This document shows, piece by piece, positions 1 to 9,545 of a stretch of DNA of 33,691 bases; position 1 is the stretch's first letter, and every line of letters begins with the position of its first letter. The notes below the pieces were generated by a model that worked only from the letters and a program-made list of their open reading frames with translations, was not told the DNA's origin and did not search any database. Both the position numbers and the translations under genes were made by a program. The stretch comes from Prorocentrum cordatum (Eukaryota; Sar; Dinophyceae; Prorocentrales; Prorocentraceae). The stretch is taken from positions 1-33,691 of the forward strand of contig CAUYUJ010009544.1 of NCBI GenBank assembly GCA_963575745.1, in the 5' to 3' direction.

Positions 1-281
1 ATCCAAGCACTTGTCTCGGCGCTTAAAAACCTCCGGATTTGCTTAAAACTGACCCCAGAACGCTTGGTTTCTCTGGAAGAGCGCGCTGGGGCAGGTTTTA
101 TTGCCGAAGGCGTAAATCCAATGGTGCGTCCGCCGGCCAAAATCCTCCCTGATGCCGGCCGGCATCACGGAGGATTCTGGGGGGTACCCACAACGAGCTC
201 CCCCGGGCTCCTTGGCTCCTTGTGGGCTCCCATAACGAGCTCCCCCAGGCTCCTTGTGGGCTCCCACAACGAGACCCCCTT
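1..281. repeat. Leader of unit 1 with a 36-bp palindrome and short direct repeats
   Basis: No gene is seen here. Positions 141-176 form a palindrome with no spacer: two 18-base arms pair at every position but one, centred on GCCGGCCGGC. Positions 186-275 hold about three imperfect copies of a 38-40 base unit containing CACAACGAGCTCCCCC and GGCTCCTTGTGGGCTCCC. The leader differs from those of the related blocks at 23268 and 27089, so unit 1 either enters the window mid-element or has a different left end. Confidence 0.7.
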
Positions 282-695
282 CCCCCCAGAGCTCTCCCCC
301 AGAGCTCCCCCCAGAGCTCTCCCCCAGAGCTCTCCCCCAGAGCTCTCCCCCAGAGCTCTCCCCCAGAGCTCCCTCCCAGAGCTCTCCCCCAGAGCTCTCC
401 CCCAGAGCTCTCCCCCAGAGCTCTCCCCCGGAGCTCTCCCCCAGAGCTCTCCCCCAGAGCTCTCCCCAAGAGCTCTCCCCCAGAGCTCTCTCCCAGAGAG
501 CTCTCTCCCAGAGCTCTCTCCCAGAGCTCTCCCCCAGAGCTCTCCCCCAGAGCTCTCCCCCAGAGCTCTCCCCCAGAGCTCTCCCCCAGAGCTCTCCCCC
601 AGAGCTCTCCCCCGGAGCTCTCCCCCAGAGCTCTCCCTCCAGAGCTCTCCCCCAGAGCTCCCCCCCAGAGCTCCCCTCCAGAGCTCTTGGCGTGA
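282..695. repeat. 13-bp GAGCTC tandem array, copy 1
   Basis: About 31 tandem copies of the 13-base unit GAGCTCTCCCCCA, each with a SacI-type GAGCTC palindrome. Variants carry CTCCCT, CCCGG or a lost base. The unit contains no stop codon in any frame and 13 is not a multiple of 3, so all three frames on both strands stay open for 150-230 codons. The predicted Ser-Pro-Glu-Leu peptides are an artefact of this. The same array recurs at 23457 and 27262. Confidence 0.95.
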
Positions 696-955
696 AGGAG
701 CTCCCAGAGGATCGTTCCCAGGGTAGTGAACAAAACATATCCTCAAGAGCGTGCGCAGACCTCTCTGGGAGAGCTAAACCAAGGAAAATTACCGATATAC
801 CGGATTCACATTCCCCCGGGCTCCGGCGCGGTGCCGGCTCGGGCTCTGATTCCGGCTCGGGCTCCGAACTTGGGCGAAACTCCGAGCTCGGGCTGGCTCG
901 GTGGGCGACTGTGGCGCCGGTCTGCGTTCTCCTGTGGGCTTGGTTTGTGTCCCTT
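696..955. other. Conserved spacer between the 13-bp and 53-bp arrays, copy 1
   Basis: About 260 bp of non-tandem sequence that links the two arrays in all three A-type blocks (also 23996-24275 and 27772-28035). It contains CCGGATTCACATTCCCCCGG and a (CGGGCTC)-rich stretch. No gene is supported. Conservation among the copies shows that the array pair was duplicated as one piece. Confidence 0.75.
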
Positions 956-2640
956 GGGTGCTCCTTTGGCCGCAGACTCTCTCAAGGGTGTCTGTTTCGA
1001 GCTCCCTTGAATGCTGTTTCGGCCGCGGGCTCTCTCAAGCGTGTCTGTTTCGAGCTCCCTTGGGTGCTGCTTCGGCCGCGGGCTCTCTCAAGCCGTCTGT
1101 TTCGAGCTCCCTTGGGTGCTGCTTCGGCTGCGGGCTCTCTCAAGCGCGTCTGTTTCGAGCTCTCTTGGGTGCTCCTTTGGCCGCGGGCTCTCTCAAGGGT
1201 GTCTGTTTCGAGCTCCCTTGGGTGCTGTTTCGGCCGCGGGCTCTCTCAAGCGTGTCTGTTTCGAGCTCCCCTGGGTGCTGCTTCGGCCGCGGGCTCTCTC
1301 AAGCCGTATGTTTCGAGCTCCCTTGGGTGCTGCTTCGGCCGCGGGCTCTCTCAAGCGCGTCTGTCTCGAGCTCCCTTGGCTGCTCCTTTGGCCGCGGACT
1401 CTCTCAAGGGTGTCTGTTTCGAGCTCCCTTGAGTGCTGTTTCGGCCGCGGGCTCTCACCAGCGCGTCTGTTTCGAGCTCCCCTGGTGCTGCTTCGGCCGC
1501 GGGCTCTCTCAAGCGCGTCTGTTTCGAGCTCGCTTGGGTGCTGCTGCGGCCGGGGGCTTTCTCAAGCGCGTCTGTTTCGAGCTCCCTTGGGTGCTCCTTT
1601 GGCCGCAGACTCTCTCAAGGGTGTCTGTTCCGAGCTCCCTTGGGTGCTGTTTCGGCCGCGGGCTCTCTCAAGCGTGTCTGTTTCGAGCTCCCCTGGATGC
1701 TGCTTCGGCCGCGGGCTTTCTCAAGCGCGTATGTTTCGAGCTCCCTTGGATGCTCTTGTGGCCGCGGATTCTCTCAAGGGTGTCTGTTTCGAGCTCCCTT
1801 GGGTGCTGCTTCGGCCGCGTGCTCTCTCAAGCGCGTCTGTTTCGAGCTTTTTGGTGCTGCTTCGGCCGCGGGCTCTCTCAAGCGCGTCTCTTTCGAGCTG
1901 CCTTGGGTGCTGCTTTGGCCGCGGACTCTCTCAAGGGTGTCTGTTTCGAGCTCCCTTGGGTGCTGTTTCGGCCGCGGGCGCTCTCAAGCGTGTCTGTTTC
2001 GAGCTCCCTTGGGTGCTCCTTTGGCCGCAGACTCTCTCAAGGGTGTCTGTTTCGAGCTCCATTGGGTGCTGCCTCGGCCGCGGGCTCTCTCAAGCGCGTT
2101 TGTTTCGAGCTCCCTTGGGTGCTCCTTTGCCCGCGGACTCTCTCAAGGGTGTCTGTTTCGAGCTCCCTTGGATACTGTTTCGGCCGCGGGCTCTCTCAAG
2201 CGTGTCTGTTTCGAGCTCCCTTGGGTGCTGCTTCGGCCGCGGGCTCTCTCAAGCCGTCTGTTTCGAGCTCCTTGGGTGCTGCTTCGGCCGCGGGCTCTCT
2301 CAAGCGCGTCTGTTTCGAGCTCCCTTGGGTGCTCCTTTGGCCGCGGACTCTCTCAAGGGTGTCTGTTTCGAGCTCCCTTGAGTGCTGTTTCCGCCGCGGG
2401 CTCTCACAAGCGCGTCTCTTTCGAGCTCCCCTGGGTGCTGCTTCGGCCGCGTGCTCTCTCAAGCGCGTCTGTTTCGAGCTCCCTTGGGTGCTGCTGCGGC
2501 CGGGGGCTCTCTCAAGCGCGTCTGTTTCGAGCTCCCTTGGTGCTCCTTTGGCCGCAGACTCTCTCAAGGGTGTTGTTTCGAGCTCCCTTGGGTGCTGTTT
2601 CGGCCGCGGGCTCTCACAAGCGCGTCTGTTTCGAGCTCCC
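956..2640. repeat. 53-bp tandem array, copy 1
   Basis: About 32 copies of a 53-base unit, measured from successive CTGTTTCGAGCTCCCTTG starts at 992 and 1045. The core words are GGTGCTGCTTCGGCCGCGGG and CTCTCTCAAGCGCGTCTG. Recurrent variants have CTCCTTTGGCCGCAGAC with AAGGGTG, or a short form with AAGCCGTCTG. The unit holds no stop in any forward frame, and 53 leaves a remainder of 2 on division by 3, so overlapping frames of several hundred codons appear in parallel. That argues against coding. Confidence 0.95.
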
Positions 2641-5600
2641 TCGTCGTCGTCGTGCTTGGAACCCCCCAACAGGGCGTCGTCATCGTCGTTGCGTGTGTGG
2701 CGCCCTTCGACGGAGGCTCCGGCCGCTCCTGGAGCTCCAAGAGCCATCATCATCGTTCGCGTGCTTGGGGCCTCAAGGGCGTCGTCATCGTCGTCGTCGT
2801 GTGTGGCGCTCTTCGAGGGAGGCTGGCCGTTGGTGCTCCAGGAGCCACCGTCATCGTCGTCGTCGTGCTTGGGGCTCCTCAAGGGCGTCGTCATCGTCGT
2901 CGTCGTGTGTGGCGCCCTTCGAGGGTGGCCCCGGCCGCTCCTGGAGCTCCAGGAGCCACATTCATCGTGGTCGTCGTGCTTGGGGCTCCTCAAAAGCGTC
3001 GTCATCGTCGTCGTCGTGTGTGGCGCTCTTCGAGGGAGGCCCTGGCCGCTCCTGGAGCTCCAGGAGCCACTGTCATCGTCGTCGTCGTGCTTGGGGCCCC
3101 TCAAGAGCGTCGTTATCGTCGTCGTCGTGTGTGGCGCCCTTCGAGGAAGGCCCCGGGTGCTCCTAGAGCTCCAGGAGCCACCGTCATCGTCGTCGTCGTG
3201 CTTGAGGCCCCTCAAGGGCGTTGTCATCGTCGTCGTCGTGTGTGGTGCCCTTCGAGGAAGGCCCCGGCCCCCCTCCAGCTCCAGGAGCCACCGTCATCGT
3301 GGTTGTGCTTGGAGCTCTTCAAGGGCGTCGTCATCGTCGTCGTCGTGTGTGGCGCCGTTCGAGGGAGGCCCCGGCCGCTCCTGGAGCTCCAGGAGCCACC
3401 GTCATCGTCGTCGTCGTGCTTGGAGCCCCTCAAGGGCGTCGTCATCGCCGTCTTGTGTGGTCCCCTTCGAGGGAGTCCCGGCCGCTCCTGGTTCCCTCGT
3501 CATCGTCGTCGTCGTGTGTGGCGCCCTTCGAGGGAGGCCCCGGCCGCTCCTGGACGTCCACGAGCCTCCGTCATCGTCGTCGTCATGCTTGGGGCTCTTC
3601 AAGGGAATCGTTATCGTCGTCGTCGTGTGTGGCGCTCTCGAGGGAAGCCCCGGCCGCTCCTGGAGCTCCACGAGCCACCATCATCGTCGTCGTCGTAGGT
3701 TCCTCAAGGGCGTCGTCATCGTCGTCGTCTAGCGATCTTCGAGGGAAGCCCTGGCCGCTCCTGGATTCCAGAAGCCACCGTCATCGTGGTTGTCGTGCTT
3801 GGGGCTCCTCAACAGGGTCGTCATCGTCGTTGTCGTGTGTGGCGCCCTTCGAGGGAGGCCCGGCCGTTTCTGGAGCTCCAAGGGCCACCGTCATCGTCGT
3901 CGTCGTGCTTGGGGCCCCTCAAGGGCGTCGTCATCGTCGTTGCGTGTGTGGCGCCCTTCGACGGAGGCTCCGGCCGCTCCTGGAGCTCCAAAAGCCATCA
4001 TCATCGTTCGCGTGCTTGGGGCCCCTCAAGGGCGTCGTCATCGTCGTCGTCGTGTGTGGCGCTCTTCGAGGGAGGCTGGCCGTTCCTGGAGCTCCAGGAG
4101 CCACCGTCATCGTCGTCGTCGTGCTTGGGGCTCCTCAAGGGCGTCGTCATCGTCGTCGTCGTGTGTGGCGCCCTTCGAGGGTGGCCCCGGCCGCTCCTGG
4201 AGCTCCAGGAGCCACATTCATCGTGGTCGTCGTGCTTGGAGCTCCTCAAAAGCGTCGTCATCGTCGTCGTCGTGTGTGGCGCTCTTCGAGGGAGGCCCCG
4301 GCCGCTCCTGGAGCTCCAGGAGCCACTGTCATCGTCGTCGTCGTGCTTGGAGCCCCTCAAGAGCGTCGTTATCGTCGTCGTCGTGTGTGGCGCCCTTCGA
4401 GGAAGGCCCCGGGTGCTCCTAGAGCTCCAGGAGCCACCGTCATCGTCGTCGTCGTGCTTGAGGCCCCTCAAGAGCGTCGTCATCGTCGTCGTCGTGTGTG
4501 GTGCCCTTCGAGGAAGGCCCCGGCCCCCCTCCAGCTCCAGGAGCCACCGTCATCGTGGTTGTGCTTGGGGCTCTTCAAGGGCGTCGTCATCGTCGTCGTC
4601 GTGTGTGGCGCCGTTCGAGGGAGGCCCCGGCCGCTCCTGGAGCTCCAGGAGCCACCGTCATCGTCGTCGTCGTGCTTGGGGCCTCTCAAGGGCGTCGTCA
4701 TCGTCGTCTTGTGTGGTGCCCTTCGAGGGGGTCCTGGCCGCTCCTGGACCTCCAGGAGCCCCCGTCCTTTCGTCGTCGTGCTTGGGGTCCCTCAAGCGCG
4801 TCGTAAAGTCGTCGTCGTGTGTGGCGCCCTTCGAGGGAGGCCCCGGCCGCTCCTGGAGCTCCAGGAGCCACCGTCATCGTCGTCGTCGTGCTTGGGGACC
4901 CTCAAGAGAGTCGTCATCGTCGTCGTCGTGTTCGGCGCCCTTCGAGGGAGGCCCCGGCCGCTCCTGGAGCTCCAACTGCCACCGTCATCGTCGTCGTCTT
5001 GCTTGGGGTTCCTCAAGGGCGTTGCATCGTCGTCGTCGTACGTGGCGCTCTTCGAGGGAGGCCCCGGCTGCTCCTGGAGCTCCAGGAGCTATCATCGTCG
5101 TCGTCGTGTGTGGGGCCCGTCAAGAACGTCGTCATCGTCGTCGTCGTGTTCGGCGCCCTTCGAGGGAGGCCCCGGCCGCTCGTGGAGCTCCAGGAACCAC
5201 CGTCATCGTCATCGTCGTGCTTGGGGCCCCTCATGGGCGTCGTCATCGTCGTCGTCCTGTGTGGCGCCCTTCGAGGAGGCCCCGGCCGCTCCTGGAGCTC
5301 ACCGCCGTCGTCGTCGTCGTCGTGCTTGGAGCCCTTCAAGGGCGTCGTCATCGTCGTCGTCGTGTGTGGCGCCCTGCGAGGGAGGCCCGGCCTCTCCTGG
5401 AGCTCCAGAAGCCACCGCCATCGTTGTCGTCGTCGGGCGCAGTCGTCATCGTCGTCGTCGTGTGTGGCGCCCTTCGAGGAGGTCCCTTCCAGGAGGTCTT
5501 GGCTGCTCCTTGCGCTCCAGGAGCCACCGTCATCGTCGTCGTCGTGCCTGGGGCCCCTCAAAGGCGTCGTCATCGTCGTCGTCGTGTGTGGTGCCTTGAA

Positions 5601-5745
5601 GCGCGTCAGTCGTGTGTGAGGCCTTTCGAGGAAGAACTGGCCGCTCATGCAGCTCCACGAGCCACCGTCATCGTCGTTGTCGTGCTTGGGGCCCCTCAAG
5701 AGTGTTGTCATCGTCGCCGTCATGTCTGCGACCTGAGCGTGTCGT
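2641..5745. repeat. 111-bp GTC-rich satellite array
   Basis: About 28 copies of a 111-base unit (for example starts at 2911, 3022, 3133 and 3244, then 107 to the next). Each has two (GTC)n-like tracts, GGCGCCCTTCGAGGGAGGCC, and CTCCTGGAGCTCCAGGAGCC, a near palindrome. Because 111 is 37 codons, every frame gives a constant 37-residue repeat (Val- or Ser-rich forward, Asp/Thr-rich reverse). Unit-length changes move the frame and stops interrupt it, so I do not call a gene. The array occurs only in unit 1. Confidence 0.93.
2660..4745. repeat. Higher-order duplication within the 111-bp array
   Basis: A segment of about 830 bp (2660-3490) recurs at 3915-4745, offset by about 1251-1256 bp. The shared irregular unit with GCGTGTGTGGCGCCCTTCGA, at 2691 and 3942, marks the register. 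Unit-specific variants keep their order in both copies, which shows a multi-unit duplication and not independent slippage. Confidence 0.8.
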
Positions 5746-6110
5746 CAAACATCCCCACGAAGGCACTTACCTAACCAGCTGGGCGACCAACCCATGACAA
5801 ACTGAACGCCAATCCGACTGGCAAGGGGCGACGGCCGTCCCTGGGAGCGGGAGGAGACCCCCTGCGCTGCGCGCTGTCTGCGCGTGGGAACCCGAAACCG
5901 CCGGACTTGGGAAACGCGCGCGCGCACATAGCGCGCAAGACAAAACATACAAACGAAAAACAATATAAACAAATTTTGCGAGCGGTGGGAGACTCCCTGC
6001 GCTGCGCGCTGGCTGCGCGCGGGGACCCGAAGTTGCTGAGCCTGTGCGAGACGCGCGCGCGCACAGAACCCGCGCGGAAGACAAACCGTGCAGAACACTA
6101 ATAAAATAAC
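5746..6110. repeat. 135-bp imperfect tandem duplication after the satellite
   Basis: CCTGCGCTGCGCGCTG occurs at 5861 and 5996. The homology runs about 110 bases in each copy, through GGGAACCCGAA-type sequence, an alternating CGCGCGCGCAC tract and an AGACAAA tail. The copies differ by many substitutions. Short open frames here are overlapping and GC-driven, and no gene is supported. Confidence 0.7.
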
Positions 6111-6576
6111 ACACACGCGCACACTCGCGCCACGAAGACACCGACGACGACGAAAGGCATGAAACACAACGTTTCAGAGACTACGAGGACGATGAAGACG
6201 AATCCGTCAGGCTCCAGCCTGGCCGAGATGCGCAGACGCTGGCGCACGTCTCCGTCGTGCGTCATCTCGTCATCGTGCGTCGATGAGCAGCAGACGCACA
6301 CAGCAACGTTTCCGAAGACACGAAGTCTGGCTGTCAGAATTGCGTGGGCGTTTTCGGTTGCACAAGCATCGACGCCTTCGAGCTCCTGGCGAGGCGACTC
6401 TGCAAAATTGATTGTGTAAGCTTTCGCGGAGTGCCACCCTGAGGCGAGCAAGTACTGCCTGGCTGAGCCTCCTCCTTGCCTGCCGAAGGGTGGTTCTCTG
6501 TGACGAATCCCGCTGCTGCGGAGAAACTCTCGGCCTGCCGTCCCGCAGCGGAAGACGAGGTCTCTCACCTTCTTTA
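6111..6576. other. Gene-free stretch upstream of the coiled-coil gene
   Basis: No supportable gene. The first part is rich in ACACAC, GACGACGA and CGTC words. Frames across it are short and overlap on both strands. It ends at the spliced-leader-like site and presumably carries whatever promoter the downstream gene uses, though I recognise no promoter motif. Confidence 0.5.
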
Positions 6577-6598
6577 TCTGTAACTAGTTTGGCTCAAG
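6577..6598 (+). other. Relict spliced-leader-like site 1
   Basis: Matches the published 22-nt dinoflagellate spliced leader at 18 of 22 positions, including an intact 11-base 3' end TTTGGCTCAAG. Mismatches are at leader positions 3, 7, 9 and 11. The next bases are CTCCCT, not a GT donor, so this is not a spliced-leader RNA gene. It lies 35 nt upstream of the ATG at 6634, as expected if an mRNA with its leader was copied back into the genome. Confidence 0.82.
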
Positions 6599-6633
6599 CT
6601 CCCTGCTCCTGCTTCCCTGCTCTCCGCGGCGGA

Positions 6634-7439
6634 ATGAGCGAGCACTACCCCTCTCCACGCCCCGCGCGGCTCCTGGCGCGCCGCGGCCCGCAGCAACAGG
6701 CGCCTCCCTGGGACAGGAACCCGGAGAACTTCCTGCCCTGCAAGGCTGCGCTGCTGGAAGCCTTGAAGCGCGCGGAGGAGGAGGCGGCGGCTGCGCGCAC
6801 AGACGCCGCCAGTGCCCGCCGCCTGGCCGAGACAGCTCGGCAGGAACTCGCGGAGAGCTACCGCGAGAACGCTGCCTGCAACTTCGAGCTTGTCCGCGAC
6901 CTCCTCCAGGCTCGCCGCGAAGCCCAGGCGGAGGCGGACGACGCAGCCGAGGCCCGCGCGGCCCTGCAGGACGCGGAGGCGCGCCAGGAGGCTACTGTGG
7001 CGCGGCTCCGCGAAGAACACCACGCTGCACGCGCCGAGGACGCGCTGGAGGCCACGGAGGCGACGGGGTTCCGCTCACCGCGAAAACCGCGCCGCTCCTT
7101 GGAAAAGAGACTTAGAAGAAAACACTTTTCTTCTGCGTGTCTTCACTTCCCTAGGGAACGGCGCGGCTTCCGCGTTGCGCGTGGCCTGTGTAGGAACACC
7201 TGCAGAAGACCAAGAGGATCCGGGCCAACTACCACCTCGAGGTCGGCCACAAGACTGCTCTGATGACTCAAATCAACACCCTCTCCGACCAGCTCGAGGC
7301 CTCACGAGAGAAGGCCGCCAGCTACAAGGACGAGCTGACAGAGACGAAGGCGGAGCTGGCGGCGCAGCGCCAGCGCACTGGAGCGCAGCAGCCGGCGGAG
7401 CGCAGCAGGCGCTGCTGGGGCGGCAGCGGGCGCTGGTGA
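6634..7439 (+). CDS. Coiled-coil protein, two exons (join 6634-7059, 7194-7439)
   Basis: I do not recognise the family. Exon 1 gives 142 codons: a short Pro/Arg-rich head (residues 1-30), then an Ala/Glu/Arg-rich helical stretch from about residue 38 with heptad-like spacing. Beyond residue 142 the exon-1 frame turns basic and loses helix character. In another frame, the sequence after an AG at 7192-7193 resumes the same style (EHLQKTKRIRANYH, then INTLSDQLEASREKAASYKD). Joining through a GC-AG intron is in phase and gives about 223 residues. The end is uncertain: the exon-2 frame stops at 7437-7439, but the last 20 residues look atypical, while a neighbouring frame to 7456 ends in a helical QQALLGRQRALVKAQK. 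The start follows a leader-like site. A structural or oligomerising role is likely, and no enzymatic motif is visible. Confidence 0.68.
7060..7193 (+). other. Predicted GC-AG intron in the coiled-coil gene
   Basis: This 134-nt gap begins GCGACGGG after a GAG codon and ends CTGTGTAG before GAACACC. Non-canonical GC donors and a G after the acceptor AG are common in dinoflagellate introns. Only phase-0 removal joins the two coiled-coil frames. GC at 7051 would also keep phase, while the GT at 7068 would not. Confidence 0.6.
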
Positions 7440-7479
7440 AGGCCCAGAAGCCCTGAGCGGAGGAGCGCTGCGGCCACGC

Positions 7480-7850
7480 AGCCGGAACCGCTGCGTTGTA
7501 TGAGAACGCTTGCCGACGCCGCCGCTGCCGCTGCCGCTGCCGCGCTCTCGTCCGCGAGCTTCTTCGGAAGAGGCTCGCGGGCGAGAGGAGCTTCTGCGCG
7601 GACGTGGGCTCCCCGTCGAACGCTCCGCGAGCTGGAAAGTAGCGCGGGGGCACCGTTCGATGGGGCGTTCATATCCGCGCGGAACTCAGGGAGCCAAGTC
7701 TAACCTCCACGTGGTGGCTCCTGGGGAAGGGCACGGGCGCTTCGCTCAATCCTCCGGGGTCGAGGTCGCGCTCGTACCTTTCGCGAAAGACACTAGCGCC
7801 CACAAGGCTTTGCAGACCTTCTGAGGCACACGCCTGACTCTTTCAGAGGC
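7480..7850. repeat. Diverged copy of the block-end module, internal
   Basis: Aligns by eye with the ends of blocks A2 and A3 (around 26440-26810 and 30390-30760) and of unit 1 (from about 19950). Shared order: GCTTC(T/C)GCGCGG, TCCGCGAGC, CGCGCGGAA followed by CAGGG, a CAGCCTCCACG-like stretch, CCTGGGGAAGG, a CTTTCGCGAA core (here a 12-bp palindrome, CTTTCGCGAAAG, at about 7778), then TTCTG-CACA-ACTC-CAG. It lacks the poly-C hairpin and telomeric repeats that follow the other copies. It begins just after the coiled-coil gene. Confidence 0.65.
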
Positions 7851-8130
7851 TTCGTTATTGTATGAAAGTGCCAGGAAATCCTAGCAGTTCAGAAACCAAG
7901 CTGTGTACTATGCGCACCGCGAAGAATTTTCGGGGCACTTGCCGAATGTGCTGGCGCTCTCCGTATGATTCTCTTGGGGGATGGGCCCTGCTCTTTCAGA
8001 GCTACCCGTTTTGAAGCCATCTCGGAAGTCTTCCGATCATCCAGGCCGTCGTCGTCCCGTGGCAGACATCTTTAGGTGACTCCTCTGTCATATCCAAAGA
8101 TGTACCGCCTGGTCTTCGTCGCCACGAGAG
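7851..8130. other. Gene-free stretch
   Basis: AT-richer than its surroundings, with no frame longer than about 60 codons and no recognised RNA gene or repeat. Confidence 0.5.
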
Positions 8131-8189
8131 ACATCAGAATGCTCTGATGTTTTTTACATTCGAACGCCCAGATTGAGTTTTTCGAATGT
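8131..8189. repeat. Two adjacent perfect inverted repeats
   Basis: ACATCAGA at 8131-8138 pairs with TCTGATGT at 8143-8150 over a 4-base loop and is followed by TTTTTT. Immediately after, ACATTCGAA at 8156-8164 pairs with TTCGAATGT at 8181-8189 over a 16-base loop. The role is unknown. Short hairpins mark Helitron 3' ends, but I could not place a convincing CTRR terminus next to these. Confidence 0.7.
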
Positions 8190-8579
8190 GACAGAACACG
8201 CACGGTGTGCTCCACGCTCCTCTGGGGCCCGCAGGCGCTCGAAGGGTGTCCGGGGAGATCTAGGCACGCCGCGCTCTTCAATTATGTTGTTGGAATGAGA
8301 CGTCCCTACTGCAAAAGAACATAACCAGGACCGCGGGCCGAGCGCGCCTGCGCCGCGCGTCGAGCGCGCAGCGAGTACCGGAGTACACGTGTGTCGCCAT
8401 GCCGCAGTCTCTGGATTGTATGCTCGCGCTGCACAGGGCGGAGAGCTTCCGCTCACTACTCACTCACCCCGCGGCGCAGAGACTTCCCGTTTGCGCGCCA
8501 GCGGACTCCAAGGCAAATTGCCATACTCCGTGCACCCACACTTTCCCATCGTACCTCGCTCGCAGCATAACTCTAAGGT
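8190..8579. other. Gene-free stretch
   Basis: No supported gene. Open frames of up to about 100 codons occur on both strands, overlap one another and have no recognisable product. Confidence 0.5.
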
Positions 8580-9040
8580 TTCCTGTCTTACGGCGCTGCT
8601 GCATGGATATACCATTGCAAGGATAATACCTGCACACGCGGGGGCGTTCGAGAATGGAGCAGAAACAAGCGTCGGCGGAGAAGATGAGGTGGTTTGCTGA
8701 TGCACCGGCGATGCGCTTCGTCTCGGGGCCTTACTGCGTGTTCAACTCAAAGAATGCAGTGTGTACTCTACGTGTTGGACCCTCATAGAAATTTCCCCAA
8801 AGATAGTATTCAACCAGCAGACTGGCAATGCATTGGCGATGCGACCGAGTAGCCGTCAACAACTCAGGCACGTGGGAGAGCACCAAGTAGCAGAGGCACC
8901 GTAGGACGCATGCTCACTGGACCGCTTATCGGCGAGCACGCTGCCGCAGCATACGACCCCTGCACGTAGCTACTGCGTTCATGGGCGCTCCTTGTTATTT
9001 CCTGAATTACATATGGACCCCGCGCCAAGAGAGCGACACC
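8580..9040. repeat. Upstream-region repeat, diverged copy 0
   Basis: Homologous in order to parts of 12530-12970 and 13710-14160. Shared pieces are CGCTGCTG followed by TTGCA, GCAGAAACAAGC, TGATGCACCGGCGATGCG, GTGTTCAACTC, CATTGGCGATGCGACCGAGT, CGCATGCTCACTG, and ATCGGCGAGCACGCTGCC. Substitutions and indels are spread evenly, which suggests non-coding divergence. It sits about 0.4 kb upstream of the leader-like site of the 9546 gene, just as the other copies sit upstream of the Helitron gene's leader-like sites. Confidence 0.75.
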
Positions 9041-9450
9041 CTGCGTGTCTATTCTAAAATTAAGCCTGCTTGAAAAAAGAGATTTCCAGACTTGGCCATA
9101 TTGTCAGAAAAAAACCCAAGGAGCTGGTGAGAGAGCACCTGCGGCCGCGGACGGAGGGCTCGTGCTTGAACCGGGAGGCGGTGGCGAGAGCCTGAATTGA
9201 AGTGTGTGCGCGTCTTTCCAGTGCTTGGCTCTGTGAGACCACGGGCGCGGGGCTCCGCATGCTCCAAAGTGCCCGTATCCCTGAGATGGAGGTGGCTCTG
9301 ACGAACCAAAGGGGGTGGTGCACGAGCGCAGAGAGACACGCTGGAAAGTGAGTCACCAGTGGACAGGTGTCCATGTTCCCGCATGATGGGCATGCGTTAG
9401 TCAAGATGATGCATCGCTGACAGACTGTGCTTGGTCACACACAGCCCATG
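9041..9450. other. Gene-free stretch upstream of the Ser/Lys-rich gene
   Basis: No gene is supported. Around 9350-9390, GAGTCACCAGTGGACA and then CATGATGG weakly resemble the segment just upstream of the Helitron-gene leader sites (ACCAGTGGGACATTGAATGA at about 13240 and 14423), so the upstream homology may extend up to the leader-like site. Confidence 0.45.
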
Positions 9451-9473
9451 TCTGTAATCATTTCGGCTCCAAG
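9451..9473 (+). other. Relict spliced-leader-like site 2
   Basis: Matches 18 of 22 spliced-leader positions with one inserted C near the 3' end (GGCTCCAAG for GGCTCAAG). Mismatches are at positions 3, 7, 8 and 14. It is followed by ACGACT, with no splice donor, and lies 72 nt upstream of the ATG at 9546. Confidence 0.75.
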
Positions 9474-9545
9474 ACGACTGGACGCTCCCGCAGTTCGCCC
9501 GGCCACCACGCTCGCGCGCCTCGACGTCTCCTTGTGGTCGGCCGC

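Noticed and set aside
956-2640. CRISPR-like appearance of the 53-bp array
   Set aside because: The units are directly contiguous with no unique spacers, and the setting is eukaryotic.
254-5774. Very long open frames through the 13-, 53- and 111-bp arrays (up to 943 codons)
   Set aside because: They are open in several frames at once because the repeat units lack stops. They show no codon constraint, and for the 13- and 53-bp units the length is not a multiple of 3.
8131-8156. Bacterial-type terminator hairpin followed by T6
   Set aside because: The sequence context is eukaryotic, so the resemblance is treated as an inverted repeat only.
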